Shown: positions 28,334 to 37,649 of the stretch, piece by piece
How positions within the stretch are numbered: the stretch's first letter is position 1
How the letters are laid out: every line of letters starts with the position of its first letter
Source of the DNA: Marivivens niveibacter
Lineage (GTDB): Bacteria > Pseudomonadota > Alphaproteobacteria > Rhodobacterales > Rhodobacteraceae
Direction: 5' to 3'
Length of the DNA stretch: 64,000 nucleotides
NCBI RefSeq assembly: GCF_002150005.2
Contig: NZ_MSPP01000001.1
Span: 496,001-560,000, forward strand
The notes under the pieces: model-generated
Seen by the model: the letters and a program-made list of their open reading frames with translations, nothing else
Database searches by the model: none
What the model was told of the DNA's origin: nothing
Translations under genes and position numbers: made by a program

Positions 28334-29119
28334 TTACGCGGGCAGTAGCCCGGCCTCTTTGATCGTGGGGATGTAGCTGCGGCTGACAGGAATATCCGTG
28401 CCGTGGGTCATCGTTAATATGGCGCGATCACCTTTGCGCTCGGCGCGCGTCACGGCACGTATCGCGACCCAATGTGATCGATGCACCTGAAGCCCGTCTG
28501 TATCGCCGGTTTCGCGGATCGCATCGGACAGGCGCATCAGCACGACAGCTTCCCCTTTTTCTGTTCGTATGCGGACATAATGATCTTCGACCGAAATTGC
28601 GACTAGGGGCGCACGTTTTTCCAATTCGATGCGATCTAGGATAGGTATGCCTCGCGATACCTCGGGGGGCGGCTGGTCATCAGATTGGGCGAAATGCAAA
28701 CTGACATGGGTGATCGTCGCGGTCACCACCGCTGATATTGTAAACATTGACAGCGCAGTGGGAATAAAGGTGTCGGCTGTGACCCATGGCCCAAAGACGG
28801 CATGGTTCAGGCCGAAAATGAAACAGGTTAATGCGGCAGCAACGATACAGGCCAGCTGTATGGTCTTTGCTATCGACATATCGGATGGAGTTTTGGGGCC
28901 GATGATGGTGCGCGACAATAAAAAACCGATGCTATAGCCGCCAAAGGTCACAAACGCCCAATATCCCAACCGTGGCAAAAACCGCATGACCGAAGCCGTG
29001 TCGAACGGACCTGATATGGTCAGCACGATTGTGACACCAATCAAAGCATAAATCGTAATTGGCTTTGAAAATTGGCGCCGCCATTCACGTAGCGCGAAAT
29101 GCGATCGGGCGTTGGTCAC
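28334..29119 (-). CDS. Membrane-anchored LytTR family regulator
   Basis: 261 residues. Residues about 20-140 contain four membrane segments (PITIYALIGVTIVLTIS, WAFVTFGGYSIGFLLS, IQLACIVAAALTCFIFGL, MFTISAVVTATITHVSL). After a linker comes a LytTR DNA-binding domain (about 160-260: APLVAISVEDHYVRIRTEKGE, LQVHRSHWVAIRAV, DIPVSRSYIPTIKEAGLLP). There is no receiver domain, so signal input would come through the membrane part. A gap of 100 bases separates it from the divergent DUF2306 gene, and lipB follows directly. Targets are unknown. Confidence 0.88.
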   Translation of the reverse strand: MTNARSHFALREWRRQFSKPITIYALIGVTIVLTISGPFDTASVMRFLPRLGYWAFVTFGGYSIGFLLSRTIIGPKTPSDMSIAKTIQLACIVAAALTCFIFGLNHAVFGPWVTADTFIPTALSMFTISAVVTATITHVSLHFAQSDDQPPPEVSRGIPILDRIELEKRAPLVAISVEDHYVRIRTEKGEAVVLMRLSDAIRETGDTDGLQVHRSHWVAIRAVTRAERKGDRAILTMTHGTDIPVSRSYIPTIKEAGLLPA

Positions 29120-29220
29120 GAATGCCTCGGTGTGGTTTGCGTATCAATGGTTGAGCCATCAATACCCGTCAGGCACGAAAATTTCCAGATCGACATTGTT
29201 TAGGCGAAAGGGAAATTACC

Positions 29221-29724
29221 ATGACGTTGCAGCCATTTATCGACGCAGGGTGGGTCATTCAAATTCACGCGGTCAGCGCAACGATTGCGCTGGTGCTTGG
29301 GCCGCTTGCGATTTATCGGCGCAAACGCGATCAGGTGCATAAGGTCGCGGGCTATATCTGGGTCGTCGCAATGGCGCTGACGGCGATGTCGTCATTTTGG
29401 ATTCATGATTTTGCAATCGTCTGGATCCTTAGCCCTATCCATGGGCTGGCGGTGCTGGCGCTATGGTCGTTGTTTGTTGGGATGCGTCATATTTTTCAGG
29501 GTAGGGTAGCCCAACACCGCGCTGTTTTCCGTAGTTTATATTGGAATGGCGCCTTGGTCGCGGGGCTCTTTAATTTCCTGCCGGGGCGCGTGGTGAACCG
29601 CATCTTTTTCGACGATTATCGTACGGCTGGTGTCTATGTGATTTTGATCGGCGCGACGCTCTTGGGCCTACGTTTGGTGCGGCAATTAGAGCAGCGAAAA
29701 TCGATGCTACCGGCTCAGAGTTAG
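29221..29724 (+). CDS. DUF2306 domain-containing membrane protein
   Basis: 167 residues with four membrane segments. The conserved histidines in IQIHAVSATIALVLGPLAI, VHKVAGYIWVVAMALTAMSSFWIHD and LSPIHGLAVLALWSL fit the DUF2306 family, whose His pattern resembles haem-binding cytochrome b561-like bundles. Biochemical function is not established. AAAGGGA lies about 8 bases before the ATG. It is divergent from the LytTR gene, which could regulate it. Confidence 0.8.
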   Translation: MTLQPFIDAGWVIQIHAVSATIALVLGPLAIYRRKRDQVHKVAGYIWVVAMALTAMSSFWIHDFAIVWILSPIHGLAVLALWSLFVGMRHIFQGRVAQHRAVFRSLYWNGALVAGLFNFLPGRVVNRIFFDDYRTAGVYVILIGATLLGLRLVRQLEQRKSMLPAQS

Positions 29725-29777
29725 GTCTTGTCTAGGTCAGGGTCTTCGGTTAGAGACCACCCACCATGTCAGGGCGT

Positions 29778-29863
29778 GCGGTCGTGGCGGAATGGTAGAC
29801 GCGCAGCGTTGAGGTCGCTGTGGGGTAACACCCGTGGAAGTTCGAGTCTTCTCGACCGCACCA
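29778..29863 (+). tRNA. tRNA-Leu (anticodon GAG)
   Basis: An 86-base class II tRNA with encoded CCA. The acceptor arms GCGGTCG and CGACCGC pair perfectly, the D arm is TGGCGGAATGGTAGACGCG, the anticodon GAG is at 29811-29813, a variable arm follows, and the T arm is GTTCGAGTC. No integrase lies next to it. Confidence 0.95.
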
Positions 29864-30011
29864 ATTTTCCAAGAAATCCCTGCGTATTACGCAAAAGACA
29901 ATGCCGATCGTATAGGTTTCGGTCTTGGTCGTATAGTTTTTGGAATAACGGCTAAACACCGTCAGTCAGGTCCCGTTTTCACGCTTTACCAGCAGTGTGA
30001 AAGAGTGGGTT

Positions 30012-32570
30012 ATGGCTGTTTATACGATTTATGGTTTTGGACCGGACGACCTGAACGGGTATTCAGGTGGGTTCCCGCAAGTCGGCACGACCATTACACT
30101 TGATGCAGACTGGTCAGCCTCTACCGACGCATATCGATTTGATATCGAAGACGCAGACCTGTTGCTGCTGGTGGAGACAACCGACGATTTTTTCAGCGGG
30201 GACGGATCAAACCAAGAAGTCGGTGACGATAGTTACAAGCAGACGCTGACTTTGCGTGACCCTAGTGGCAACGTTGTCGCGTCTGGGCGTGCGTATCTAG
30301 AAGACAAGATGACTCTGACCGGCTCTGACGGGTCGGTGATTGATGTTTATACTGTCGAAATCGGCGGCGTTTATGTTGGGTCGATCGCGACGGGCCAGAT
30401 GCAACCGGGTGTCACTTACGAAGTGACGGCATCGGGAAATACCAATGGCGCACCCTACAGCAGCTTTGTCGATCAAACGTTCGACTTGAACGCTGATAAC
30501 GAATTCACGGGCGAGGACAACGTCAACGACACACTGTACGGTGGTGGCGGAAATGATAAATTGTCGGGCCTTTCGGGCGACGACGTCCTGTATGGTGGCG
30601 CAGACAATGACATCATTGTCGGGAGCGAAGGAAACGACCAGCTGTTTGGTGGGACTGGTGCCGATCAGATCGTCGGTGACGGACAGCTATATGATTTATC
30701 GTTTCATGCCTCTGGCACGCCAGTAACGCCCACAACGCTGACTATCACGAACAGCTCTGATGGACCGATAACGCTTAGCCAAATTGGTACAGATGGATCT
30801 TCGACCAACATCTATGTCTTGGCCGAAGGTGAAACCTACGTCTTGGCCACCCACGCAGAGACGAATTTCGTCCTGCGTGACGAAAACGGTTACTTTCTGG
30901 ACAGTATCGAGGGCGGCCTAAACCTGAACGTCACCTATACGGGAACGTTCAATGACACGATCTACGGTGAAGATGGCACTGACGACCTGCGCGGTCAGAT
31001 GGGTAACGATATTATCTACGGCGGCAATGACACGGATACCGTTTATGGCGGCGCGGGCGATGACCAGTTGCATGGCGACGCAGGGACCGACACGATCTAT
31101 GGCGGGGATGACGCTGATACTATTTTCCAATTGGGCGCTGACATCATTGACGGTGGGTCGGGCGGAAACGATTGGGATACATTGGAGATGTCCGATGGTG
31201 GGGTGTCTATCACCTATTCATCGAATGAAACCGGTACCTTTAGCGACGACGGTGGTCTAACCACAGGGACCTTTTCCGATATCGAACGTGTCTTTGGCGG
31301 CGAAGGGGCCGACGCTATTGATGCCTCTGCGACGACAGGTTGGGTGAGCGTTTATGGCGGCGGCGGCGATGATACGATCACTGGCAGCAACAACACTGAT
31401 GTCATCGACAGCGGTGATGGGACCGATACGATCTATGCCGGTGGTGGCGACGACACCATCTATTTCCAATCTGGTAACGACGTTGTTTACGCCGGCGACG
31501 GCAATGACGTTATTGATGACGTTCCTGGGACCGAACTAGACGGCAATAACACCATCTACGGCGGCGCAGGGAATGATAGCGTTTGGACGGGCCGCGGCAG
31601 CGACACCATTTTCGGTGGTGATGGCGACGATTGGCTTTACGGCGAAGACGGCAATGACGTTCTGAACGGCGACGGCGGCAATGACGTTTTAGTCGGCGGG
31701 GCAGGGGATGACACTTTTGTCGTATCGTCGGGGTATAACTATGTCGGTGATTTCGACATGGGTGATGCCAATGCCGATGGTTTTACCAATGACCAATTGG
31801 ACGTCAGCGGAATTACCGATGCCGACGGAAACTCGATTGACCATAACGATGTGAGCGTTGGCGTTGATCCGAACACCGGCTTTGCGATGCTAACCTTTCC
31901 GAACGGAGAGGTCATGGTCTTGTACAACATTACGGCGGATCAGGTTGATACCGGCCCCGAAATGTTCAAGATCGGCATCCCTTGTTTCACCACTGGTACA
32001 ATGATCCTAACGCCAACTGGCGAAGTTCCGGTTGAAATGTTGCGTCCGGGCGATCTGGTAGTGACCCGTGATAATGGACCACAGCCGATTGTATGGGCAG
32101 GCGCACGCCAACTACAGGAAAATGAACTGCGTTCAATGCCGTCGTTACGCCCCGTTTTGATTCAGCCCGGTGATTGGGCGGGGGATCGTGGGTTGCTGGT
32201 GTCGCCTCAGCACGCGATATCAGCGCGCCATTCGGACGGGTCCGAACGTTTCATCCGCGCGACACATTTGGCGCGTATGAAAGGTGGCAAGGTGCGCAAC
32301 GCAAACGGGGTTAGGTCGGTCACCTATGTTCATCTGATGTTCGAACAGCATCAGGTTATTTTCGGAAACGGTATCGCATCCGAAAGCTTTTACCCTGGAC
32401 GGTTTGGTCTGACTGCACTAGGTCGCGAGTCGCTGACTGAAGTGCTGCAACTTTTCCCCGATGTTGGGCGACTCGGTGCGGTTGATGGCTATGGTCAAAT
32501 GGCTCGCCCAATCGCGCGATTTAACGACCTACCAAGACATATTCGCGACTTGTCCTTGGATACCATCTAA
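30012..32570 (+). CDS. Secreted RTX calcium-binding protein with C-terminal Hint domain
   Basis: 852 residues without an N-terminal signal peptide. After an N-terminal beta-rich domain (1-170) come blocks of GGxGxDxxx nonapeptides at about 178-225, 310-385 and 430-572 (GGAGDDQLHG, GGDGDDWLYG, GGAGDDTF), which fold as calcium-dependent beta rolls and normally direct type I secretion. Residues about 655-800 form a Hint_2-type domain starting GIPCFTTGTMILTPTGEV, with PVEMLRPGDLVVT and the block VSPQHAISARH. The Cys in PCFTTG could start an autoproteolytic acyl shift. The protein is acidic, rich in Asp/Gly and probably acts outside the cell. No type I secretion genes are nearby. ATG 30012 has GAGTGG upstream. 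Confidence 0.9.
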   Translation: MAVYTIYGFGPDDLNGYSGGFPQVGTTITLDADWSASTDAYRFDIEDADLLLLVETTDDFFSGDGSNQEVGDDSYKQTLTLRDPSGNVVASGRAYLEDKMTLTGSDGSVIDVYTVEIGGVYVGSIATGQMQPGVTYEVTASGNTNGAPYSSFVDQTFDLNADNEFTGEDNVNDTLYGGGGNDKLSGLSGDDVLYGGADNDIIVGSEGNDQLFGGTGADQIVGDGQLYDLSFHASGTPVTPTTLTITNSSDGPITLSQIGTDGSSTNIYVLAEGETYVLATHAETNFVLRDENGYFLDSIEGGLNLNVTYTGTFNDTIYGEDGTDDLRGQMGNDIIYGGNDTDTVYGGAGDDQLHGDAGTDTIYGGDDADTIFQLGADIIDGGSGGNDWDTLEMSDGGVSITYSSNETGTFSDDGGLTTGTFSDIERVFGGEGADAIDASATTGWVSVYGGGGDDTITGSNNTDVIDSGDGTDTIYAGGGDDTIYFQSGNDVVYAGDGNDVIDDVPGTELDGNNTIYGGAGNDSVWTGRGSDTIFGGDGDDWLYGEDGNDVLNGDGGNDVLVGGAGDDTFVVSSGYNYVGDFDMGDANADGFTNDQLDVSGITDADGNSIDHNDVSVGVDPNTGFAMLTFPNGEVMVLYNITADQVDTGPEMFKIGIPCFTTGTMILTPTGEVPVEMLRPGDLVVTRDNGPQPIVWAGARQLQENELRSMPSLRPVLIQPGDWAGDRGLLVSPQHAISARHSDGSERFIRATHLARMKGGKVRNANGVRSVTYVHLMFEQHQVIFGNGIASESFYPGRFGLTALGRESLTEVLQLFPDVGRLGAVDGYGQMARPIARFNDLPRHIRDLSLDTI

Positions 32571-32792
32571 AGGACAGCCGCCCACCGTTGCATGGGTAAG
32601 TGTCCGATTTTCCTGTAATCGCGTGATTTTGCGATGAAAAAGATCGCCATTTTGCCCTCTGGCGGGCATTTGTCTGTATATTGTGCGAATTCGGCGCTAA
32701 ATCGGTTTAACATGTTGCAATATATATGAACCACGGCTTTAGTTTGATGAGAACAGGCGGGCAAACCGCCGTAATCATCAGGGAGTGCCGTT
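32571..32792. promoter_or_regulatory. intergenic region upstream of the ABC importer operon
   Basis: 222 bases, AT-richer than its flanks around 32680-32735, ending in GGGAG before the TTG start at 32793. It probably holds the promoter of the four-gene importer. I could not define -35/-10 boxes with confidence. Confidence 0.4.
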
Positions 32793-33893
32793 TTGGCCGC
32801 AAGCGCAACGGACAAAGCGTTCGTCGAATTCGAACGTGTACAAAAAAGTTATGATGGCGAAACGCTCGTCGTCAAAGATCTCAACCTGACCATGCCGAAA
32901 GGCGAGTTTTTGACCATGCTTGGGCCTTCGGGTTCGGGTAAAACCACGTGTCTGATGATGCTGGCTGGTTTTGAAACCGCGACGCATGGTGACATCCGCA
33001 TCGGGGGCACGTCGATCAACAACATCCCGCCGCATAAACGCGGCATCGGGATGGTGTTTCAGAACTACGCCTTGTTCCCGCACATGACGGTTGCTGAAAA
33101 TTTGGCCTTTCCGTTGGAAGTGCGGAAGATTGGCAAATCCGAACGCGAAGAAAAGGTAAAGCGCGCATTGGATATGGTTCAGATGGGCCAATTCGGTGGG
33201 CGTCGTCCTGCGCAGCTATCGGGTGGTCAACAGCAGCGTATCGCGTTGGCCCGTGCGCTGGTGTTCCAGCCCGAATTGGTGCTGATGGACGAACCGCTGG
33301 GCGCGTTGGATAAACAGCTGCGCGAACATATGCAGTTTGAAATCACCCGTCTGGCGCATGAATTGGGTATCACCACCGTTTACGTGACCCACGACCAGAC
33401 CGAAGCCTTGACCATGTCCGACCGCGTTGCCGTGTTCAACGATGGTCGCATTCAGCAGCTGGCTCCGCCTGATAAACTGTACGAAGCGCCTGAAAACAGC
33501 TTCGTTGCCCAGTTTATTGGTGAAAACAACACATTGACGGGCAAGGTCGAAACCCTTTCGGGCGAACGCTGCACCGTGCGTTTGGACAGCGGCGAACTGA
33601 TTGATGCCCGCGCTGTGAATGTCAGCGCAGTGGGCGATCGTACCAAAGTGTCGATCCGTCCTGAACGCGTTGAAATCAACAAAGACCGTTTGTCGCCAGA
33701 TGCTCATACGCTGAAAGCCGAAGTTCTGGAGTTCATCTATATGGGCGACATTTTCCGCACGCGTCTGCGCGTTGCGGGAACCGACGAATTCGTCATTAAA
33801 ACCCGCAACGCCCCTGATCAGGTTCGCCTAGAGCGCGGACAGCAGATCGAAATTGGTTGGCTTGCGGAAGATTGCCACGCTTTGGACGCCTAA
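32793..33893 (+). CDS. ABC transporter ATP-binding protein (PotA-type)
   Basis: 366 residues. Walker A is GPSGSGKTT, the signature is LSGGQQQRIALARAL, Walker B is LVLMDEPLGALD, and the switch His is in VYVTHDQTEA. A TOBE domain follows (about 270-360, VSIRPERVEI). This layout is typical for polyamine/iron/thiamine-type importers. It powers the two permeases encoded downstream. The start is TTG 32793, preceded by GGGAG. A hairpin overlaps the stop codon before the binding-protein gene. Confidence 0.93.
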   Translation: MAASATDKAFVEFERVQKSYDGETLVVKDLNLTMPKGEFLTMLGPSGSGKTTCLMMLAGFETATHGDIRIGGTSINNIPPHKRGIGMVFQNYALFPHMTVAENLAFPLEVRKIGKSEREEKVKRALDMVQMGQFGGRRPAQLSGGQQQRIALARALVFQPELVLMDEPLGALDKQLREHMQFEITRLAHELGITTVYVTHDQTEALTMSDRVAVFNDGRIQQLAPPDKLYEAPENSFVAQFIGENNTLTGKVETLSGERCTVRLDSGELIDARAVNVSAVGDRTKVSIRPERVEINKDRLSPDAHTLKAEVLEFIYMGDIFRTRLRVAGTDEFVIKTRNAPDQVRLERGQQIEIGWLAEDCHALDA

Positions 33894-33903
33894 TCAGGCG
33901 TCC
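33884..33903 (+). terminator. hairpin at the end of the ATPase gene (possible attenuator)
   Basis: GGACGCC, loop TAATCA, GGCGTCC, then CTTTGCG. The 7-pair stem spans the ATPase stop codon; the T tract is weak, so partial termination or mRNA processing is more likely than full termination. Confidence 0.5.
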
Positions 33904-33983
33904 TTTGCGTATCAAAACGCGCCGTTCTTACCCGGGAGGGGCGGCGCAAATAAATCAACCGGGAACTTACGGGAGTTATGATT

Positions 33984-35093
33984 ATGAAACTGACGAAAAC
34001 CCTACTTGCAACTTCGGCTCTGACCGTTGCTGCGGGCGCCGCAATGGCCGAAGGCCACATGGCATCCGACATGACCCTGGTATCCTGGGGCGGCGCGTAC
34101 CAGTCGTCGCAGATCAACGCGTATTCGGACCCATATTTGGCGATGAACGACGGCGTATCGATCGTTTGGGATGAATCCTCGGCCGAGGCAGTTGCGAAAC
34201 TGCGTGCGATGGCAGAATCTGGCAACATCACCTGGGACCTGGTCGACGTAGAAGCCGCTGACGCAATCCGTCTGTGTGACGAAGGTCTGGCGATGGAAAT
34301 CGACCACGACGAAATGCTGGCAGCTGGCGACGACGGTTCGTCCGCATCGGACGACTTTGGCGACTCGATCATTTCGGATTGCTTTATTCCGCAGATCGTA
34401 TTCTCGACCACCGTTGGTTACCGCACCGACATGGTTGGTGACACCGCACCAGAATCCATCTGTGCGATTTTCGACACCGATGCATACCCAGGCAAGCGCG
34501 CGCTGAACAAACGTCCGCTGGCAAACATGGAATGGGCGCTGCTGTGTGACGGCGTTGCGAAAGACGAAATCTATGACGTTCTGGCAACCGAAGAAGGTCA
34601 GGACCAAGCGTTCGCAAAACTGGACACCATCAAAGACGACGTGATCTGGTGGACCGCTGCTGCGGAAACTCCACAGCTGTTGGCTGACGGCGAAATCGTC
34701 ATGGGTTCGACCTATAACGGTCGTCTGTTCGCTGCAATCGCAGAGCAAGACCAGCCAATCGGTATGCTGTGGGACGCACAGATGCTGGACTTTGACGGCT
34801 GGGTGATCCCTGCTGACCTACCAGAAGACCGTCTGGCACGCGTAATGGATTTCGTATCCTTCGCAACCGACACCCAGCGTCTGGCTGATCAGGCTGCATA
34901 CATTTCGTATGGTCCAGCACGCGCATCGTCGGCACCTCTGGTTGGTACCCACGCAACTCTGGGCATCGAAATGGCGCCACACATGCCAACCGATCCTGCA
35001 AACTCGCAGAACGTATTCGTAACCCAGTACGATTTCTGGGCTGATTACCGCGACGATCTGGATGCAAAATTCCAGGCGTGGCTGGCACAATAA
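33984..35093 (+). CDS. Extracellular solute-binding protein of a polyamine-type ABC importer
   Basis: 369 residues. Residues 1-22 form a signal peptide with cleavage after AMA. The mature protein reads TLVSWGGAYQSSQINAY, typical of the PotD/SBP_bac_8 superfamily; later blocks are NITWDLVDVEAADAIRLC, PGKRALNKRPLANMEWAL, MGSTYNGRLFAAI and a C-terminal YDFWADYRDDLDAKFQAWL. The ligand may be a polyamine, an amino-acid-like or an opine-like cation; several acidic and Trp residues would suit a cation. ATG 33984 sits 8 bases after GGGAG; an ATG at 33978 is too close to it. Confidence 0.92.
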   Translation: MKLTKTLLATSALTVAAGAAMAEGHMASDMTLVSWGGAYQSSQINAYSDPYLAMNDGVSIVWDESSAEAVAKLRAMAESGNITWDLVDVEAADAIRLCDEGLAMEIDHDEMLAAGDDGSSASDDFGDSIISDCFIPQIVFSTTVGYRTDMVGDTAPESICAIFDTDAYPGKRALNKRPLANMEWALLCDGVAKDEIYDVLATEEGQDQAFAKLDTIKDDVIWWTAAAETPQLLADGEIVMGSTYNGRLFAAIAEQDQPIGMLWDAQMLDFDGWVIPADLPEDRLARVMDFVSFATDTQRLADQAAYISYGPARASSAPLVGTHATLGIEMAPHMPTDPANSQNVFVTQYDFWADYRDDLDAKFQAWLAQ

Positions 35094-35131
35094 TCTGACC
35101 TGACAAACCTTTTGGGTTTGTAACGAATACA

Positions 35132-35159
35132 CCATGCCCCCTGACAACGGGGGGCATGG
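35132..35159 (+). promoter_or_regulatory. strong intercistronic stem-loop between binding protein and permease genes
   Basis: CCATGCCCCC, loop TGACAA, then CGGGGGGCATGG: about 10 GC-rich pairs without a T tract. In importer operons such hairpins protect the upstream mRNA and let the binding protein be made in excess over the permeases; here that is an inference. Confidence 0.6.
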
Positions 35160-35179
35160 TCACCGGACAGGACTATTTC

Positions 35180-36721
35180 ATGACAGACCAGACCTCGGGC
35201 GCCGATCTGCTGACGACAGCAGACGGGAAATCGCTCAAATCCAGTTTGAACCGAGCATTGCGCCGACAGAAAATTCGCGCGCTGATGCTGATCGCGCCTT
35301 TGCTGCTATTCATCCTGATCAGCTTTATTGCGCCGATCTTTGACATGCTTTTGCGGTCGGTCGAAAACCAGATCGTTCCCGATACCATCCCGCGCACCAT
35401 CGAAGCGCTAGAAGAATGGGACGCTGACACAGGCGAAGCACCGTCGGAAGAGGTTTTCGCAGCCTTTTACACTGACCTTGCGATTGCCGAAGAATACAAA
35501 ACGCACACCCGTTTGGGATCGCGTTTGAACTATGAAAAAACCGGTATTTCGTCGATGTTCCGTTCGACCGGCCGCCGTGTTGGCCGTTTCGATACCGACG
35601 CATATACCGATGGCTTTACCGATGCGGATGCCGCATTTGCCGATCCGGCGCAGTGGGCCGCGTGGATGGCGGATGACGCAGTACGCGCATCGCTGCCACT
35701 GACCACGGATGCCTATGACGCTTGGGCGCTGCTAACGGTCGAAGAAAACAACGACATCCCCGCCGAAGAAGACCCCGCCGATTTCGTCTACACCGCGCTG
35801 TATCGCGACCTGATGAACGGCAATACCGCTGCGGCCATGCCTGCCGTGGACGTGTCCGCGTGGGAACCTGTCGTCATCAGCGAACAGTTTATTGACGCTA
35901 ACGACGGCTGGGCCGACCCAGAGGTTTGGGCAACGATCAAAACCTATGGCGGTACTTACACCTCGGGGTACTTCCTGAACTCGGTCGATTTGCAGCTGAC
36001 CCCAGATGGCGTCGAAACCCGCCCCGAAGACGAACGCATCTACATCACGCTGTTTATCCGCACGATCGTTTTGTCGATCCTGATCACGGGCAGCTGTATT
36101 TTGCTGGGCTATCCTATAGCCTATCTGCTGGCCAACCTACCACTGCGCAGCGCAAACGTGCTGATGATCCTTGTGCTGTTGCCGTTCTGGACATCGCTGT
36201 TGGTTCGTACATCCGCGTGGAAAGTTCTGCTGCAAAATCAGGGTGTTATTAACGATATCCTCGTGTGGATTGGCATCGTTGCGGACGACAACCGGCTAGA
36301 ACTGATCAACAACGCAACAGGTACGATCATCGCGATGACCCACATCCTGCTGCCGTTCATGATCCTGCCGCTGTATTCGGTGATGAAAACGATCAACCCG
36401 TCCTATGTGCGTGCGGCAAAATCCATGGGTGCAACGGATTGGACAGCGTTCTGGCGCGTCTATTTCCCGAACTCCATACCAGGTATTGGGGCAGGGTCGA
36501 TCCTCGTGTTCATCCTTGCGATTGGTTACTACATCACTCCCGAACTTGTCGGCGGCACAAAGGGCGTGTTCATTTCGAACCGTATTGCCTACCATATCTC
36601 CAGCTCTTTGAACTGGGGTCTGGCGGCGGCTTTGGGCAGCATCCTTCTGGTGCTCGTTCTGGCGCTGTACTGGCTCTATGACCGTCTTGTCGGCATCGAT
36701 AACGTGAAACTCGGAGGCTAA
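35180..36721 (+). CDS. ABC transporter permease (PotB-type) with large periplasmic insertion
   Basis: 513 residues; PotB-like permeases usually have about 280-300. After a first membrane segment (about 37-57, LMLIAPLLLFILISFIAPIF) comes a hydrophilic, acidic insertion of about 220 residues (62-285) rich in Asp, Ala and Trp, then the usual core from RIYITLFIRTIVLSILITG onward, with the cytoplasmic EAA-like loop AAKSMGATDWTAFWRVYFPNSIPGI. The insertion would lie in the periplasm between TM1 and TM2, like the P2 loop of MalF, where it could touch the binding protein. Start 35180 follows GGACAGGA. Six bases separate it from the second permease gene. Confidence 0.9.
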   Translation: MTDQTSGADLLTTADGKSLKSSLNRALRRQKIRALMLIAPLLLFILISFIAPIFDMLLRSVENQIVPDTIPRTIEALEEWDADTGEAPSEEVFAAFYTDLAIAEEYKTHTRLGSRLNYEKTGISSMFRSTGRRVGRFDTDAYTDGFTDADAAFADPAQWAAWMADDAVRASLPLTTDAYDAWALLTVEENNDIPAEEDPADFVYTALYRDLMNGNTAAAMPAVDVSAWEPVVISEQFIDANDGWADPEVWATIKTYGGTYTSGYFLNSVDLQLTPDGVETRPEDERIYITLFIRTIVLSILITGSCILLGYPIAYLLANLPLRSANVLMILVLLPFWTSLLVRTSAWKVLLQNQGVINDILVWIGIVADDNRLELINNATGTIIAMTHILLPFMILPLYSVMKTINPSYVRAAKSMGATDWTAFWRVYFPNSIPGIGAGSILVFILAIGYYITPELVGGTKGVFISNRIAYHISSSLNWGLAAALGSILLVLVLALYWLYDRLVGIDNVKLGG

Positions 36722-36726
36722 AAGAC

Positions 36727-37620
36727 ATGTCCGCACTCCCCCCATATGCAAGCACAGGTCAACGCGCGTGGTTCTATAGCTACCGCGTGATCTGCGGGCT
36801 GATCTTTTTCTTCTTGATCGCGCCGATCCTTGTGATCATTCCGCTGTCGTTCAACGCGCAGGATTTCTTTACCTTTACGCCTGAAATGCTGCGTTTGGAC
36901 CCAGAGGGTTATTCGCTGAAACACTATCAGGATTTCCTGACGAACTCTGACTGGCAGTTGGCGCTGAGCAACTCGCTCAAGATCGCGCCGATCGCGACGT
37001 TGATTTCTGTATCGCTGGGCACGCTGGCAGCCATCGGTCTGTCGCAGTCCCACGTACCAGGCCGCCGCGCGATTATGGCGATCATGATTTCGCCAATGAT
37101 CGTGCCGCTGATCATTTCGGCAACGGGCATGTACTTCTTTTACTCGAACCCATACATCCCAACGCCATTTGGCAAAGTGTACCTGCCATTTACCCTGACG
37201 GGCACCTATGCGGGCGTTGTTCTGGCGCACGCTGCACTGGGTATTCCGTTTGTGATCATCACCGTGACCGCAACGCTTGTTGGTTTCGACAAGTCACTGA
37301 CCCGCGCGTCGGCCATGATGGGCGCAAATCCTGTCACCACGTTTTTCCGCGTGCAGATGCCGCTGATTTTGCCCGGCGTTATTTCGGGTGGCCTGTTCGC
37401 CTTCATCACATCGTTTGACGAAGTCGTGGTGGTGTTGTTCGTTGGGTCCGCCCAGCAGAAAACGCTGCCTTGGCAGATGTTTACGGGCCTTCGTGAACAG
37501 ATCAGTCCGACCATTTTGGCGGTGGCAACGATCTTGGTCTTTATCTCGATCTGTTTGCTGACAACGCTGGAAATTCTGCGGCGGCGGTCTGAACGGCTCC
37601 GCGGGATGAGCCCAGGTTAA
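36727..37620 (+). CDS. ABC transporter permease (PotC-type)
   Basis: 297 residues, normal for PotC. Six membrane segments, beginning VICGLIFFFLIAPILVIIPLSF; the EAA-like loop is RASAMMGANPVTTFFRVQMPLILPGVISG, which couples to the ATPase. It pairs with the preceding long permease to form the transport channel. A strong terminator follows the stop. Confidence 0.93.
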   Translation: MSALPPYASTGQRAWFYSYRVICGLIFFFLIAPILVIIPLSFNAQDFFTFTPEMLRLDPEGYSLKHYQDFLTNSDWQLALSNSLKIAPIATLISVSLGTLAAIGLSQSHVPGRRAIMAIMISPMIVPLIISATGMYFFYSNPYIPTPFGKVYLPFTLTGTYAGVVLAHAALGIPFVIITVTATLVGFDKSLTRASAMMGANPVTTFFRVQMPLILPGVISGGLFAFITSFDEVVVVLFVGSAQQKTLPWQMFTGLREQISPTILAVATILVFISICLLTTLEILRRRSERLRGMSPG

Positions 37621-37623
37621 AAG

Positions 37624-37649
37624 AAAGGCGGCCATTGGCCGCCTTTTTC
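37624..37649. terminator. rho-independent terminator
   Basis: AAAGGCGGCC, loop ATT, GGCCGCCTTTTT: a 10-pair stem and T tract that ends the importer operon and, in reverse, the AEC transporter gene. Confidence 0.9.

Noticed and set aside
30540-31720. Tandem short repeats read as a CRISPR or satellite array
   Set aside because: The periodicity is that of RTX nonapeptide codons, without identical repeats or spacers.
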